The notes beneath the pieces were generated by a model, which saw nothing but the letters and a program-made list of their open reading frames with translations, did not search any database and was not told where the DNA came from. Position numbers and translations under genes: made by a program. A DNA stretch of 38,035 nt from WS-7 sp035635575 (GTDB lineage Bacteria; Eisenbacteria; RBG-16-71-46; SZUA-252), in contig DASQAV010000024.1 of NCBI GenBank assembly GCA_035635575.1, positions 1 to 38,035 on the forward strand, written 5' to 3'. Below are positions 29,288-37,299 of this stretch, piece after piece. Numbering within the stretch: the first letter of the stretch is position 1; every line of letters starts with the position of its first letter.

Positions 29288-31572
29288 CGCGAGCTCCCCA
29301 TCGTTCCCTTCCTTTCTCCCGCGGCTCCCCGGGGCGCCGCGGCGGCGTCCAGGCGCTGGCGGGCCAGATCCCGGTTCGTGCGGGCATCGGAGTTCTGGGG
29401 GCTGAACGTAAGCCCCTCCTCCGCCGCGCGCAGCGCTTCCTCGTTCTTGCCCAGGGCGAGATAGGCCGCGGACAGATTGCTCCACGACGCCGCGCGCGCG
29501 TCCTTCTCCCCGAACCACTCCCGGCGCACCGCGAGCTCGAGGGTGTCCCTGGCGTCGCCCCAGCGGCGGTCCAGGAGCGCCATATATCCAAAGAGGGCCA
29601 GCGGCTGCGCCAGCTCCGGATAGATCGCCACCGACCGCTCCGCGACCCTGCGCGCCTCGGGCACGTTGCCGAGCGCCAGGAGCGCCATCGACTCCTGGTC
29701 CAGCACCTGAGCGTTCACGGGATCGCGTCTCATGGCTTCGTCGAACGCGCGGCGCGCGTCCGCCTCCGTCGCCTCGGGAGGACGGAGCGCCGCCTGCGCC
29801 GTGGCCACCCTTCCGAGGTTCGAATGCATGTACGGGTTCTCGGGCTCCGTCGCGATGGCCGACCGAAGCGCCGCCGCGGCCCCCCGGAGCAGGTCGCGCT
29901 TCCGCTCGGGATCCGGCTCGCTCCCGGACTGGACGAGAAGCGAGTTGCCGAGGAGATTCTCGTACCTCGCGTCCCAGGGAGCATACCCCGATGCCTGCGT
30001 GAGCGCCCACGCCCGATACGGGCTTCCGAGGGGCGCCTTCATCGCCCTCTTTTCCCGGAGCTGGGCCAAGAGGGGAAAATACACCAGCTGCCCGAAAAGA
30101 AACGCCGCCGGGACCAGGGCCAGAGCCATCGCCCACGCCGGCGCCCCCTCGCGCCTGCGTTTGCCCGGATCACGCCGCGCCGCGAGGGCCGGATCCCCGG
30201 CCGCCGCGGACGAGAGCCAACCCGCCATCGCGGCGGCGAGGCTCCCGAGCGCCGCCACGGTGAAGCTCGTGAGATCCTGCGCGGCGAAGGCCGCGAGTGA
30301 GGCGCTTACCGCGATCGCGCCCCCTCGCACCGCGGCCTCCTTCCGCTTCACCGCGCGGGCGGCCGCGAGTGCCACCAGGGCGATCACGGCCAGGGCCGCG
30401 GCCCCGCCCACGATGCCCTGCGCCGCGAGGATCTGGATCGCCTCGTTGTGCGCCTTGTTCGGCGTGCCCCCGAACTCGATCTCCCAGTAGCGCGGGTCGC
30501 GATAACGGGGGTAGGCAATCCCGAACGCGTCCACGCCCACGCCCAGCACCGGATGATCGCGGGCCATCTGAAGCCCGGCCTGCCAGATCAGGATGCGGGA
30601 CCGGGTCGTGGGCGCGCGGGTGCTCGCGATCTGCCGGACACGATCGGCCAGATGGGCTCCCATCGGCGCCCGCGCGAAGAAGAACGCGGCCAGGCCCGCC
30701 ACGAGGAGGGAGATCCAGAGCGCCGCCGGAACCGGAGATCCCCGCCCCGATCCTCGATCCGGGGCGGAGCGAATACCCGAGGCGTAGAGGGTCAGGGCGG
30801 CCCAGGTCAGCGCCCCCGCGAAGAGACCGATCCACGCGCCGCGCGAGAGCGTGGCCGCGATCACGATGCCGGCGATCGTCACGCAGAGGCCCCACCCGAT
30901 CCGCCCCGCCGCGCTCCGCGAGCCTAGGGCGAGCCAGAGCATGAGAGGCGCCGTCATCGCGAGATAGGCACCCAGCATGTTCGGGTGGCCCAGCGTCCCG
31001 AACACGCGCACGTCCCCCTCGAAGGTCGCGGTCCGTCCCCAGACGAGCGGATCCCATCCCAGGAGCTGCACGAGCGCATAGAGCGAGGTCACGATGCCGG
31101 CGAAGCCCGCGGCCCTCGCGAAGCGGAGGAGGGTCTGGGGCTGGCCGCGCGATACCGCGCGCGAGGCGAAATAGACGGTGGCCGTCGAGAATGCCGCGAC
31201 CAGCCCCGCCGTGCTGTCCGGCGCGCCGTGGAGACTCAGCGCGGGGTTGGGAGAGGCGATCGTGGACGCGATCGAGGAGCCGAGAAAGAGGACCACGCCC
31301 GCTCCCAGGGGATCGCGGCGCGCCCACGCGGCGGCCCTTCCCGGAATCGACCGGACATGCCGCCAGGGCCCCGTGAGGGCGATCGCCGCGAGCTCGAGCG
31401 AGAGGGCTCGCCAGAAGAGCGCCAGGGCCCCCGTCGTCAAGAGGAATCCCTGCGGGATCTCGAAGCATTCCTGGGTGAGGCGGGAGAACACGACCGGAAC
31501 GAGCGCGAGCAGGCCGATGAGGACGATCTCCTCGATCGGAAGGCGGGTACCGGGACTGGACTTTGGTCTCAT
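29284..31572 (-). CDS. O-antigen ligase/polymerase-like membrane protein with TPR domain
   Basis: 762 residues from the ATG at 31572; a TTG at 31629 lies over a terminator and is less likely. About twelve membrane helices are visible up to residue 480. The Wzy_C/WaaL signature is present: RILIWQAGLQMARDHPVLGVGVDAFG and the periplasmic histidine motif NKAHNEAIQILAAQGIVGG. From about 520 there are TPR repeats (YENLLGNSLLVQSGSEPDPE, SNLSAAYLALGKNEEALRAA). Members polymerise surface glycans or ligate them to lipid A or proteins; the fused TPRs resemble PglL/TfpW-type protein-glycosylating ligases. It heads a three-gene coupled operon with GT2 and TMTC-like genes. Confidence 0.87.
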   Translation of the reverse strand: MRPKSSPGTRLPIEEIVLIGLLALVPVVFSRLTQECFEIPQGFLLTTGALALFWRALSLELAAIALTGPWRHVRSIPGRAAAWARRDPLGAGVVLFLGSSIASTIASPNPALSLHGAPDSTAGLVAAFSTATVYFASRAVSRGQPQTLLRFARAAGFAGIVTSLYALVQLLGWDPLVWGRTATFEGDVRVFGTLGHPNMLGAYLAMTAPLMLWLALGSRSAAGRIGWGLCVTIAGIVIAATLSRGAWIGLFAGALTWAALTLYASGIRSAPDRGSGRGSPVPAALWISLLVAGLAAFFFARAPMGAHLADRVRQIASTRAPTTRSRILIWQAGLQMARDHPVLGVGVDAFGIAYPRYRDPRYWEIEFGGTPNKAHNEAIQILAAQGIVGGAAALAVIALVALAAARAVKRKEAAVRGGAIAVSASLAAFAAQDLTSFTVAALGSLAAAMAGWLSSAAAGDPALAARRDPGKRRREGAPAWAMALALVPAAFLFGQLVYFPLLAQLREKRAMKAPLGSPYRAWALTQASGYAPWDARYENLLGNSLLVQSGSEPDPERKRDLLRGAAAALRSAIATEPENPYMHSNLGRVATAQAALRPPEATEADARRAFDEAMRRDPVNAQVLDQESMALLALGNVPEARRVAERSVAIYPELAQPLALFGYMALLDRRWGDARDTLELAVRREWFGEKDARAASWSNLSAAYLALGKNEEALRAAEEGLTFSPQNSDARTNRDLARQRLDAAAAPRGAAGERKGTMGSSR

Positions 31573-31588
31573 GCGCGGCGGAGAGTAA

Positions 31589-31620
31589 GACACCCCATCG
31601 CCTCCGGGCGACGGGGTGTC
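31589..31620 (-). terminator. terminator of the SWIB gene
   Basis: A 14-bp stem GACACCCC.TCGCC/GGCGA.GGGGTGTC with a 4-nt loop and one G-U pair on the minus strand lies 32 nt past the SWIB stop and 17 nt before the next start codon. TTACTCTCC follows it on the minus strand, a weak T-tract. Confidence 0.65.
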
Positions 31621-31651
31621 TCGAAACAAGGACGACGAAGCAGTATCGAGA

Positions 31652-31957
31652 TTACTTGAGGTGCTTCGAGACGAGCTTCGTCATCTCGAACATGCTCACT
31701 TGGCGCTTGCCCCCGAAGACCGCGCGGAGCTTCTCGTCCGCGTTGATCATCGTTCGCTTGATCTTGTCTTGCAGATTGTTCTTCTTGATGTAGGCCCAAA
31801 GCTTCTTCGTCACCTCGGTCCTCGGCATCGCTCTCGACCCGATGACTTCGGAGAGTGTAGCGGAAGGCTGCATGGGCTTCATGAATGCTGCGCTGGGACC
31901 ACGCTTCTTGGCCGACTTCTTCTTCGCCGACTTTTTCGCGGCCTTTTTTGCGGGCAT
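31652..31957 (-). CDS. SWIB/MDM2-domain protein with lysine-rich tail
   Basis: 101 residues; a strong AAGGAG ribosome site precedes the ATG. Residues 1-20 are histone-H1-like (MPAKKAAKKSAKKKSAKKRG), suited to nonspecific DNA binding. Residues about 28-100 form a SWIB domain (SEVIGSRAMPRTEVTKKLWA, NLQDKIKRTMINADEKLRAV, MFEMTKLVSKHL). SWIB proteins are part of eukaryotic chromatin remodelers; the bacterial forms known from Chlamydia and a few other phyla are thought to act on chromosome structure, without proven mechanism. Single-gene unit between tRNA-Gly and a terminator. Confidence 0.93.
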   Translation of the reverse strand: MPAKKAAKKSAKKKSAKKRGPSAAFMKPMQPSATLSEVIGSRAMPRTEVTKKLWAYIKKNNLQDKIKRTMINADEKLRAVFGGKRQVSMFEMTKLVSKHLK

Positions 31958-32105
31958 GCACCTCTCCTTTCGTGAGCGTCCTGCCGATCCGGACTCGTCG
32001 GCACCGAAGGGAAATTACTATCACGGACGGGGGGAGAGGGCAAGTTCTCATAGGTAAAATCGAAGAAACGTGGATTCCGGGGAGGGGACACGGCAGGCAG
32101 AAAAA

Positions 32106-32182
32106 TGGAGCGGAAGACGGGATTTGAACCCGCGACAACCACCTTGGCAAGGTGGAGCTCTACCGGGCTGAGCTACTTCCGC
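32106..32182 (-). tRNA. tRNA-Gly (anticodon GCC)
   Basis: The minus strand folds as a full cloverleaf: acceptor GCGGAAG/CTTCCGC, D-arm GCTC-AGCCCGGTAGA-GCTC, anticodon arm CCACC-TTGCCAA-GGTGG with GCC, and T-arm GCGGG-TTCAAAT-CCCGT. The CCA end is encoded, and TTTTT directly follows (32101-32105), probably the transcript end. Confidence 0.97.
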
Positions 32183-32236
32183 TCTCGAGAAACTGTCGTA
32201 GGGACGCCGGAATTCTAATCCCCAGGGGGCACCCCG

Positions 32237-33793
32237 TCAAGCGAGCGAGGCGCGTCCCGGCCCCGTCTCCTCGACCGTCTCCAGCCATTTATGAAATCCC
32301 GTGCCCATGCGCCGCGAGGCGTTCGCCTGGCGGTAGAGCTGGAGATACTTGCGTGCAGACGCCTCCCAGGAGAAATCACGCGCCATGCCGTTCCGCCGCA
32401 CGCGGGCCATCTCGCGAGGCGCGGCGTAGAGGCGGATCGCTTCCTCCACCGCGTGAAGCAGCGCCTCGGGCGTGTAGGGGGTGAACACGATGCCGGTGCC
32501 GTCCTCCGATCCGGGACCGTACGGCGCGACGGTGTCCGCCAGCCCTCCGGTCCAGCGCACGACCGGCACCGTCCCGTAGCGCATGCTCATCATCTGGTTC
32601 AGCCCGCTGGGCTCGTATCGGGAAGGCATGAGGAAGAAGTCGCTGCCCGCCTCGATGCGGTGCGCCAGCGGGTCGTCGAACCCCTTGTGGAATTTCAGCC
32701 GATCCGGCCAGCGCTTCTCCAGAGCCAGGAAGAGCTCCTCGTAGCGCTTCTGCCCGCTGCCCAGGACCACCCACTGCGCGGGGAGCGCGAGCAAATGCTC
32801 CGACGCGGCCTCGATGAGATCGAACCCCTTCTGCTCCGCCAGCCGCGAGATCATTCCAAACAAGGGAAGGCCCTTCTCGCGTGGAAGTCCGGATTCCCCG
32901 AGCAGCGCCTCCTTGCAGGCGCCCTTTCGCTCCAGGCTCTCCGCGTCGTAGCGCGCGGCGAGCAGCCGGTCCGTGCGCGGATTCCAGATCCGGACGTCGA
33001 TTCCGTTCAGGATTCCCACCAGGTCCGCGTGGCGGGCATTCAGCACTCCTTGTAACCCGAACCCGAACTCCTCGCCGGACTGGATCTCCTCCGCGTAGCG
33101 CTCGCTCACCGTGGTGATCACGTCCGCGAAATGGATTCCCGCCTTGAGGTAGTTCATCTTTCCCCAGAACTCGAACGGCGAGAGCGGATAGAAATAGGGG
33201 GCCGGGAATCCCGCGATCGCCATCGAGTCCGGATCGTAGACCCCCTGATATCCCAGGTTGTGGATGGAGAGGACAGTGGCGGTCATCTGGAAGAAGGGGT
33301 CCTCGGCGTAGAGGGTTTTCAGATACGCGGGGACCAGGGCCGCCTGATGGTCGTTGACGTGGATCACCTCGGGCGCGAACGCCAGCGCCCGCATCGCCTC
33401 GATGGAGGCGCGCGCGTAGAAGGCGAAGCGCTCGGCGTTGTCGGCGAACGCTTCGCCGGTCGCGGGATCGTTGTAGATCCCGGGCCGGCCGAAATAGCGC
33501 TCGTTCGCGATGAAATAGTTCGTGAGGTGGGGCGGAAGATCGGGCGCGCGGAGCGCGTAGACGAGCGCCTGCGTGTCCTCGCCCCGCACCGGCACCTCGA
33601 TCTTCGAGACGAGCTCGAGGGAGCTCCCCTCGGGAAGCTCGAGCGAGGCGTAGCGCGGCAGGAACACCGCGACCGAACAGCCGAGATCGGCGATCGATCT
33701 CGAGAGCGCCCCCACGACGTCGGCCAGCCCCCCCACCTTGGCGAAGGGAACCGACTCGGCGCTCAGCATCGCGACGCGGAAACGCTGGGTCAC
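32237..33793 (-). CDS. glgA: glycogen (starch) synthase
   Basis: 518 residues from a GTG at 33793, one base after the galT-like stop. GT5 signature at the N-terminus, FRVAMLSAESVPFAKVGGLADVVGAL with the ADP-glucose-binding KVGGLADV (K19). Further blocks: VIHVNDHQAALVPAYLKTLY, VLSIHNLGYQG, GILNGIDVRIWNPRTD, SRLAEQKGFDL and the C-terminal MPSRYEPSGLNQMMSMRYGT with the E-x7 donor region. The length is a little above the usual 480 because of a C-terminal tail. It elongates alpha-1,4-glucan from ADP-glucose in the cytoplasm. No glgB or glgC lies in the window. Confidence 0.96.
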   Translation of the reverse strand: MTQRFRVAMLSAESVPFAKVGGLADVVGALSRSIADLGCSVAVFLPRYASLELPEGSSLELVSKIEVPVRGEDTQALVYALRAPDLPPHLTNYFIANERYFGRPGIYNDPATGEAFADNAERFAFYARASIEAMRALAFAPEVIHVNDHQAALVPAYLKTLYAEDPFFQMTATVLSIHNLGYQGVYDPDSMAIAGFPAPYFYPLSPFEFWGKMNYLKAGIHFADVITTVSERYAEEIQSGEEFGFGLQGVLNARHADLVGILNGIDVRIWNPRTDRLLAARYDAESLERKGACKEALLGESGLPREKGLPLFGMISRLAEQKGFDLIEAASEHLLALPAQWVVLGSGQKRYEELFLALEKRWPDRLKFHKGFDDPLAHRIEAGSDFFLMPSRYEPSGLNQMMSMRYGTVPVVRWTGGLADTVAPYGPGSEDGTGIVFTPYTPEALLHAVEEAIRLYAAPREMARVRRNGMARDFSWEASARKYLQLYRQANASRRMGTGFHKWLETVEETGPGRASLA

Positions 33794-33794
33794 G

Positions 33795-34796
33795 TCAGAG
33801 CTCGATGTCGCGCAGGTACTGCGCCGCCTCTTCGGGAGACGTGGGGTTGATGTAGAAGCCCGACCCCCACTCGAATCCCGCGACCTTCGTCAGCTTGGGC
33901 ATGATCTCGATGTGCCAGTGGTAGTAGTCGAGCCGCGTGTCGCGGCACGGGGCGCTGTGCACGATGAAGTTGTAGTGGGGCTTGTTCAGCGCCTTGTTGA
34001 TGCGGCCCAGCGTGTCCTTCAGCGACTGCGCGAGCGAGGCGAACTCGCTCTTCTGCGAATCCTCGAACGCGGAGATGTGGCTCTTGGGCAGGATCCAGGT
34101 CTCGAAGGGAAAACGCGGAGCGAACGGTCCGAAGGAGATGAAGTGCTCGTTCTCGGAGACGATGCGCTTCCCCTCGCGCTGCTCCTGCTCGATCATGTCG
34201 CAGAAGACGCAGCGCTCCTTCATCCGGTAGTGCTGGAGCGCGCCGTCCAGCTCCTCGGTCACGACCTTGGGGATGATGGGCGTGGCGACGAGCTGCGTGT
34301 GGCTGTGCTCGAGGGAGGCGCCGGCATTCTCCCCGTGGTTCTTGAAGATGAGGATGTAGCGGAACCGGTTGTCGTTCTTGAGATCCACGACGCGGTCGCG
34401 GAACGCCCAGAGCACGTTTTCGATCTGCTCCTGGCTCAGCTCGCTCAGCTCCTTCGTGTGATCGTTCGTCTCGATGATCACCTCGTGCGCGCCGATCCCG
34501 TTCATCTTGTCGTAGAGCCCCTCGCCGCGGCGGTCCAGCCCGCCTTCGATCTGGAGCGCGGGAAACTTGTTCGGCACCACGCGCACGGTCCAGCCGGGCG
34601 TGTTGGGCAGCGTTCCGGGCTCGCGATAGGCGAGGACCTCGGGCGGAGTCTTGTCCTCGTTGCCGGGATCGAAGGGACACATCTTCCCGCTCGAGACGGG
34701 CGGTCCCGATCCGTTGAAATCGGACGGGCGCCTGCCACGCTCGGTCGAGATGATCACCCAGCGGCCGACGACGGGGTCTTTACGAAGCTCGGGCAT
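33795..34796 (-). CDS. galactose-1-phosphate uridylyltransferase family (GalT or ADP-glucose phosphorylase-like)
   Basis: 333 residues. HIT-superfamily nucleotidyltransferase: PELRKDPVVGRWVIISTERG start, zinc-site CPFDPGNE (C40) with CVFCDMIEQE, RVVPNKFPAL, and the active site SLEHSHTQLVATPIIP with H164 and nucleophile H166. A second His pair is YYHWHIEIMPKL. Classical GalT has HPHGQ; the HSHTQ form is nearer to the type found beside glycogen genes, which in plants includes an ADP-glucose phosphorylase (recalled, not checked). It lies one base upstream of glgA, which uses ADP-glucose, and no galE or galK is near. I therefore leave the symbol blank. Confidence 0.88.
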   Translation of the reverse strand: MPELRKDPVVGRWVIISTERGRRPSDFNGSGPPVSSGKMCPFDPGNEDKTPPEVLAYREPGTLPNTPGWTVRVVPNKFPALQIEGGLDRRGEGLYDKMNGIGAHEVIIETNDHTKELSELSQEQIENVLWAFRDRVVDLKNDNRFRYILIFKNHGENAGASLEHSHTQLVATPIIPKVVTEELDGALQHYRMKERCVFCDMIEQEQREGKRIVSENEHFISFGPFAPRFPFETWILPKSHISAFEDSQKSEFASLAQSLKDTLGRINKALNKPHYNFIVHSAPCRDTRLDYYHWHIEIMPKLTKVAGFEWGSGFYINPTSPEEAAQYLRDIEL

Positions 34797-34865
34797 AGCT
34801 CTCCATTCTAGTGGGGGTTCTCCCGGAGGTCAATCCGGACGGAGCTCCTGGGTTCTGCGTTAAGT

Positions 34866-35438
34866 TCATTCCAGCCGGTGAGTTGCCTCCGGCGAACATC
34901 GGATCCGAAACGCGCCCGGGAATCCCGACCGGACCGCTTTGTCGCGTAAAGGCGCGGCCTCCTGCTCCGAGCGGTAGTCCCCGACCCGGACCTTGTAGAA
35001 GGGCGCCTCGTGAGCCACGTGGACGGCTGCCTGCAAGAGCGCGCCCGCCTCCCCGGCCATCCGGTCGGCAAGCTCCCGATCCTGGGTCGCGAAGATCTGG
35101 ACGCGCCAGACCTGCCCCTCCTCTTCCGCCCCTCCCTGGGGCGCTCGGGAACCCGCCCGCGGGGCCCTCTGAGCCACGGGAAGCGGCGCCCGGGGCCCGT
35201 CCTCTGTCCCTCCCCCATCCTTTGCGGGAACAGGCTCGGGCAGGGTCGAAAGCTCCTCCGGCGTGATCTCCTCGGAGGGATCCAGGATCGCCGGGCGGCC
35301 CGTCTGCGGGGCGGCGTCGGACGCGGGCGCTCCCATGGCCGGGGACGCGGCGGGCGATGCCGAGGAGTGGGCGCAGCCCGCCGTGGCTCCCATGAGGAGC
35401 AGCGCGGCTGCCGCAACCTGGATCCTAGAGAAACTCAT
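34866..35438 (-). CDS. SPOR-domain lipoprotein
   Basis: 190 residues from the ATG at 35438, which lies 14 nt inside the end of the guanylyltransferase gene and has GAGG upstream. The lipoprotein signal MSFSRIQVAAAALLLMGATA is followed by GC with acyl cysteine C22. A Pro/Ala-rich linker runs to about 110, and the C-terminal SPOR domain (VWRVQIFATQDRELADRMAG ... FYKVRVGDYRSEQEAAPLRD) binds denuded septal peptidoglycan in other bacteria. The role here could be in cell division or in placing the glycan export machinery. A longer in-frame extension to 35546 is opposite-frame noise. Confidence 0.87.
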   Translation of the reverse strand: MSFSRIQVAAAALLLMGATAGCAHSSASPAASPAMGAPASDAAPQTGRPAILDPSEEITPEELSTLPEPVPAKDGGGTEDGPRAPLPVAQRAPRAGSRAPQGGAEEEGQVWRVQIFATQDRELADRMAGEAGALLQAAVHVAHEAPFYKVRVGDYRSEQEAAPLRDKAVRSGFPGAFRIRCSPEATHRLE

Positions 35439-36495
35439 CGAGATCGCCTCTTGCCTTGAGCCGCTCCACGATGGCCCGCACGTCCTGCGCGCGATCGCGC
35501 CTGACGACCAGCGTGGCGTCCGCCGTGCGCACGATGATGAGGTCATGAAGGCCCACCCCCGCCACGAGCCCCCCTTCGGAGAACGCGATCACGTCCTTGG
35601 AGTCCAGCAGAAGAACCTTCCCCAGGGCCACATTTCCCTGGGCATCCCGTGATCCGGGCGCTCCGATCGCCTCCCACGAGCCGAGGTCGTCCCAGGAGAA
35701 CCCGGCGCGCGCCACGAGCGCATCCTTCGAGCGCTCCATGACCGCGTAGTCGATCGAGATGGAGGGTGCCTTCTCGTAGAACCCCTCGATGGCCTTCTCC
35801 GCTCCCCGTGACGCCAGATCCCGCGGCACCGGTTCCAGGGCGGCCGAGATCCTGGGCTCGTGCGCCCGGATCTCCTCGAGCAGGAGCCGGGGAGGAAACA
35901 CGAACATCCCCGCGTTCCAGAGATGGCGTCCGTCGGCCACGTACTTCGCGGCGGCCGCCGCATCCGGCTTCTCGCGGAAGGCGCTCACCCGGTGAAACGG
36001 AGACCCGGGAGCGATGGGGTCGCCCGTCTCGATGTAGCCGTAGCCGGTCTCCGGGCGCGTCGGAGGCACGCCGAAGGTCACGATGGCGTTCCGGGAAAAG
36101 GAGGTCTCCGCCGCGCGCCGGAGCTCCTCGCGGAAGCGGTCCTGGGGCTCGATCCGGTGATCCGACGGGAGGACCGCGACCACGGAGTCGTCCCCGTCCT
36201 GGATCAGCCACGAGGCGAGCGCCATGGCCGGCGCCGTGTTCCTGCCAACCGGCTCCCCGATCACCTGGCGCTTGGGCACCTGTGGCGCGATCGACTCCGC
36301 CTGCGATTTCAGATCCCGCGACGTGACGATCCAGAGATCGCGTGGATCGACCAGTCCCTGGATTCGTTCCAGCGTGTGCGCGAGCATCGGCCGGTCGCCG
36401 AGGAGCGGAAGGAATTGCTTGGGGCGAGCGCGGCGAGAGAGCGGCCAGAACCGCTCGCCGCGGCCGCCCGCGAGAATGACCGCGTGAAGGCGCAT
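35425..36495 (-). CDS. manC: mannose-1-phosphate guanylyltransferase
   Basis: 356 residues, the short form without the fused isomerase domain of type II enzymes. Nucleotidyltransferase signature LHAVILAGGRGERFWPLSRRARPKQ; then VVAVLPSDHRIEP, FGVPPTRPETGYGYIETGDP, FREKPD, LWNAGMFVFPPR and SIDYAVMERS. It makes GDP-mannose from mannose-1-phosphate and GTP, the donor for the mannosyl-type transferases that surface-glycan operons need. It follows the phosphoglycosyl transferase gene after 71 nt and overlaps the SPOR lipoprotein gene. Confidence 0.95.
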   Translation of the reverse strand: MRLHAVILAGGRGERFWPLSRRARPKQFLPLLGDRPMLAHTLERIQGLVDPRDLWIVTSRDLKSQAESIAPQVPKRQVIGEPVGRNTAPAMALASWLIQDGDDSVVAVLPSDHRIEPQDRFREELRRAAETSFSRNAIVTFGVPPTRPETGYGYIETGDPIAPGSPFHRVSAFREKPDAAAAAKYVADGRHLWNAGMFVFPPRLLLEEIRAHEPRISAALEPVPRDLASRGAEKAIEGFYEKAPSISIDYAVMERSKDALVARAGFSWDDLGSWEAIGAPGSRDAQGNVALGKVLLLDSKDVIAFSEGGLVAGVGLHDLIIVRTADATLVVRRDRAQDVRAIVERLKARGDLDEFL

Positions 36496-36566
36496 GCGCT
36501 AGCGGTACCACAGCGCCGGGGGAGCGGCAACCCGCAACCACCCCGGGGGCGCGTGCCGGGCGGCCC

Positions 36567-37175
36567 TCAATAGGCGCCCTTGGCCGAGAGCACGGCGGGA
36601 ATCGTGCGCGCCAGGATCTCGAGGTCGAGGCCCAGCGAGAGACGGTCCACGTACTCGAGATCGAGGCGCATCCACTCGGTGAATCCGAGGTCGCTCCGGC
36701 CGCGCACCTGCCAGAGACAGGTGAGTCCCGGACGGACGGAGAGGCGGCGCAGCATCCAGGGCTCGTAGCGCTCCACCTCTTCCGGGAAGGGAGGCCGGGG
36801 TCCGACCAGGCTCATGTGCCCCTGGAGCACGTGCAGGAGCTGGGGCAGCTCGTCCAGGCTGAGCTTGCGAAGCAAGCGGCCCACGCGCGTCACGCGGGGG
36901 TCGTTGTGGAGCTTGAACGCGGGGCCCTCGGCCTGATTGAGATGGAGGAGGAGTCCGCGCAGCTCCTCGGCGCCCACCTGCATGGATCGCAGCTTGAGGA
37001 AGGTGAACTTCCGGCCGCCGCGTCCGACGCGCACCGCCCGGTGGAACACGGGACCCCGTGAGTCGGCCTTGATCGCGATCGCCGCGAGGGCGACGAGGGG
37101 CGCCGCGAGGAGAAACGCGACGGAGCCCACACCGAGGTCCAAAACACGCTTGCCGAGGCGTTGGTACAGGGGCAT
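36567..37175 (-). CDS. initiating polyprenyl-phosphate glycosyl-1-phosphate transferase (small PGT)
   Basis: 202 residues from the ATG at 37175 (MPLYQRLGKRVLDL); an in-frame start 6 codons upstream is also possible. It is the bare catalytic module of the WbaP/WcaJ/PglC superfamily: a re-entrant hydrophobic helix (VGSVAFLLAAPLVALAAIAI), KADSRGPVFHRAVRVGRGGR, FTFLKLRSM, the catalytic D108/E109 pair in KLSLDELPQLLHVLQG, MSLVGPRPPFPEEVE and the RPGLTCLWQVRGRSD block. It transfers a sugar phosphate to a lipid carrier and starts surface glycan synthesis. Probably the first gene of the manC-SPOR-galT-glgA run. Confidence 0.94.
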   Translation of the reverse strand: MPLYQRLGKRVLDLGVGSVAFLLAAPLVALAAIAIKADSRGPVFHRAVRVGRGGRKFTFLKLRSMQVGAEELRGLLLHLNQAEGPAFKLHNDPRVTRVGRLLRKLSLDELPQLLHVLQGHMSLVGPRPPFPEEVERYEPWMLRRLSVRPGLTCLWQVRGRSDLGFTEWMRLDLEYVDRLSLGLDLEILARTIPAVLSAKGAY

Positions 37176-37225
37176 CGCGCGAATGTAGCACACGGTGTGG
37201 GGAGGAACGGGTCGGGGAGTCGGAG

Positions 37226-37264
37226 AAAAAAGGCTCGGGGCCGCGGCGTTTCCACCGCGGCCCC
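37226..37264 (-). terminator. intrinsic terminator of the edge-truncated secreted-protein gene
   Basis: A perfect 10-bp GC-only stem GGGGCCGCGG/CCGCGGCCCC (37237-37264) with an 8-nt loop is followed on the minus strand by GAGCC and six T residues (37226-37231). It lies 35 nt past the stop at 37300. Confidence 0.85.
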
Positions 37265-37299
37265 GGAGGCCCTTACGCGTGCTGCTGTTCCCGACTGGA

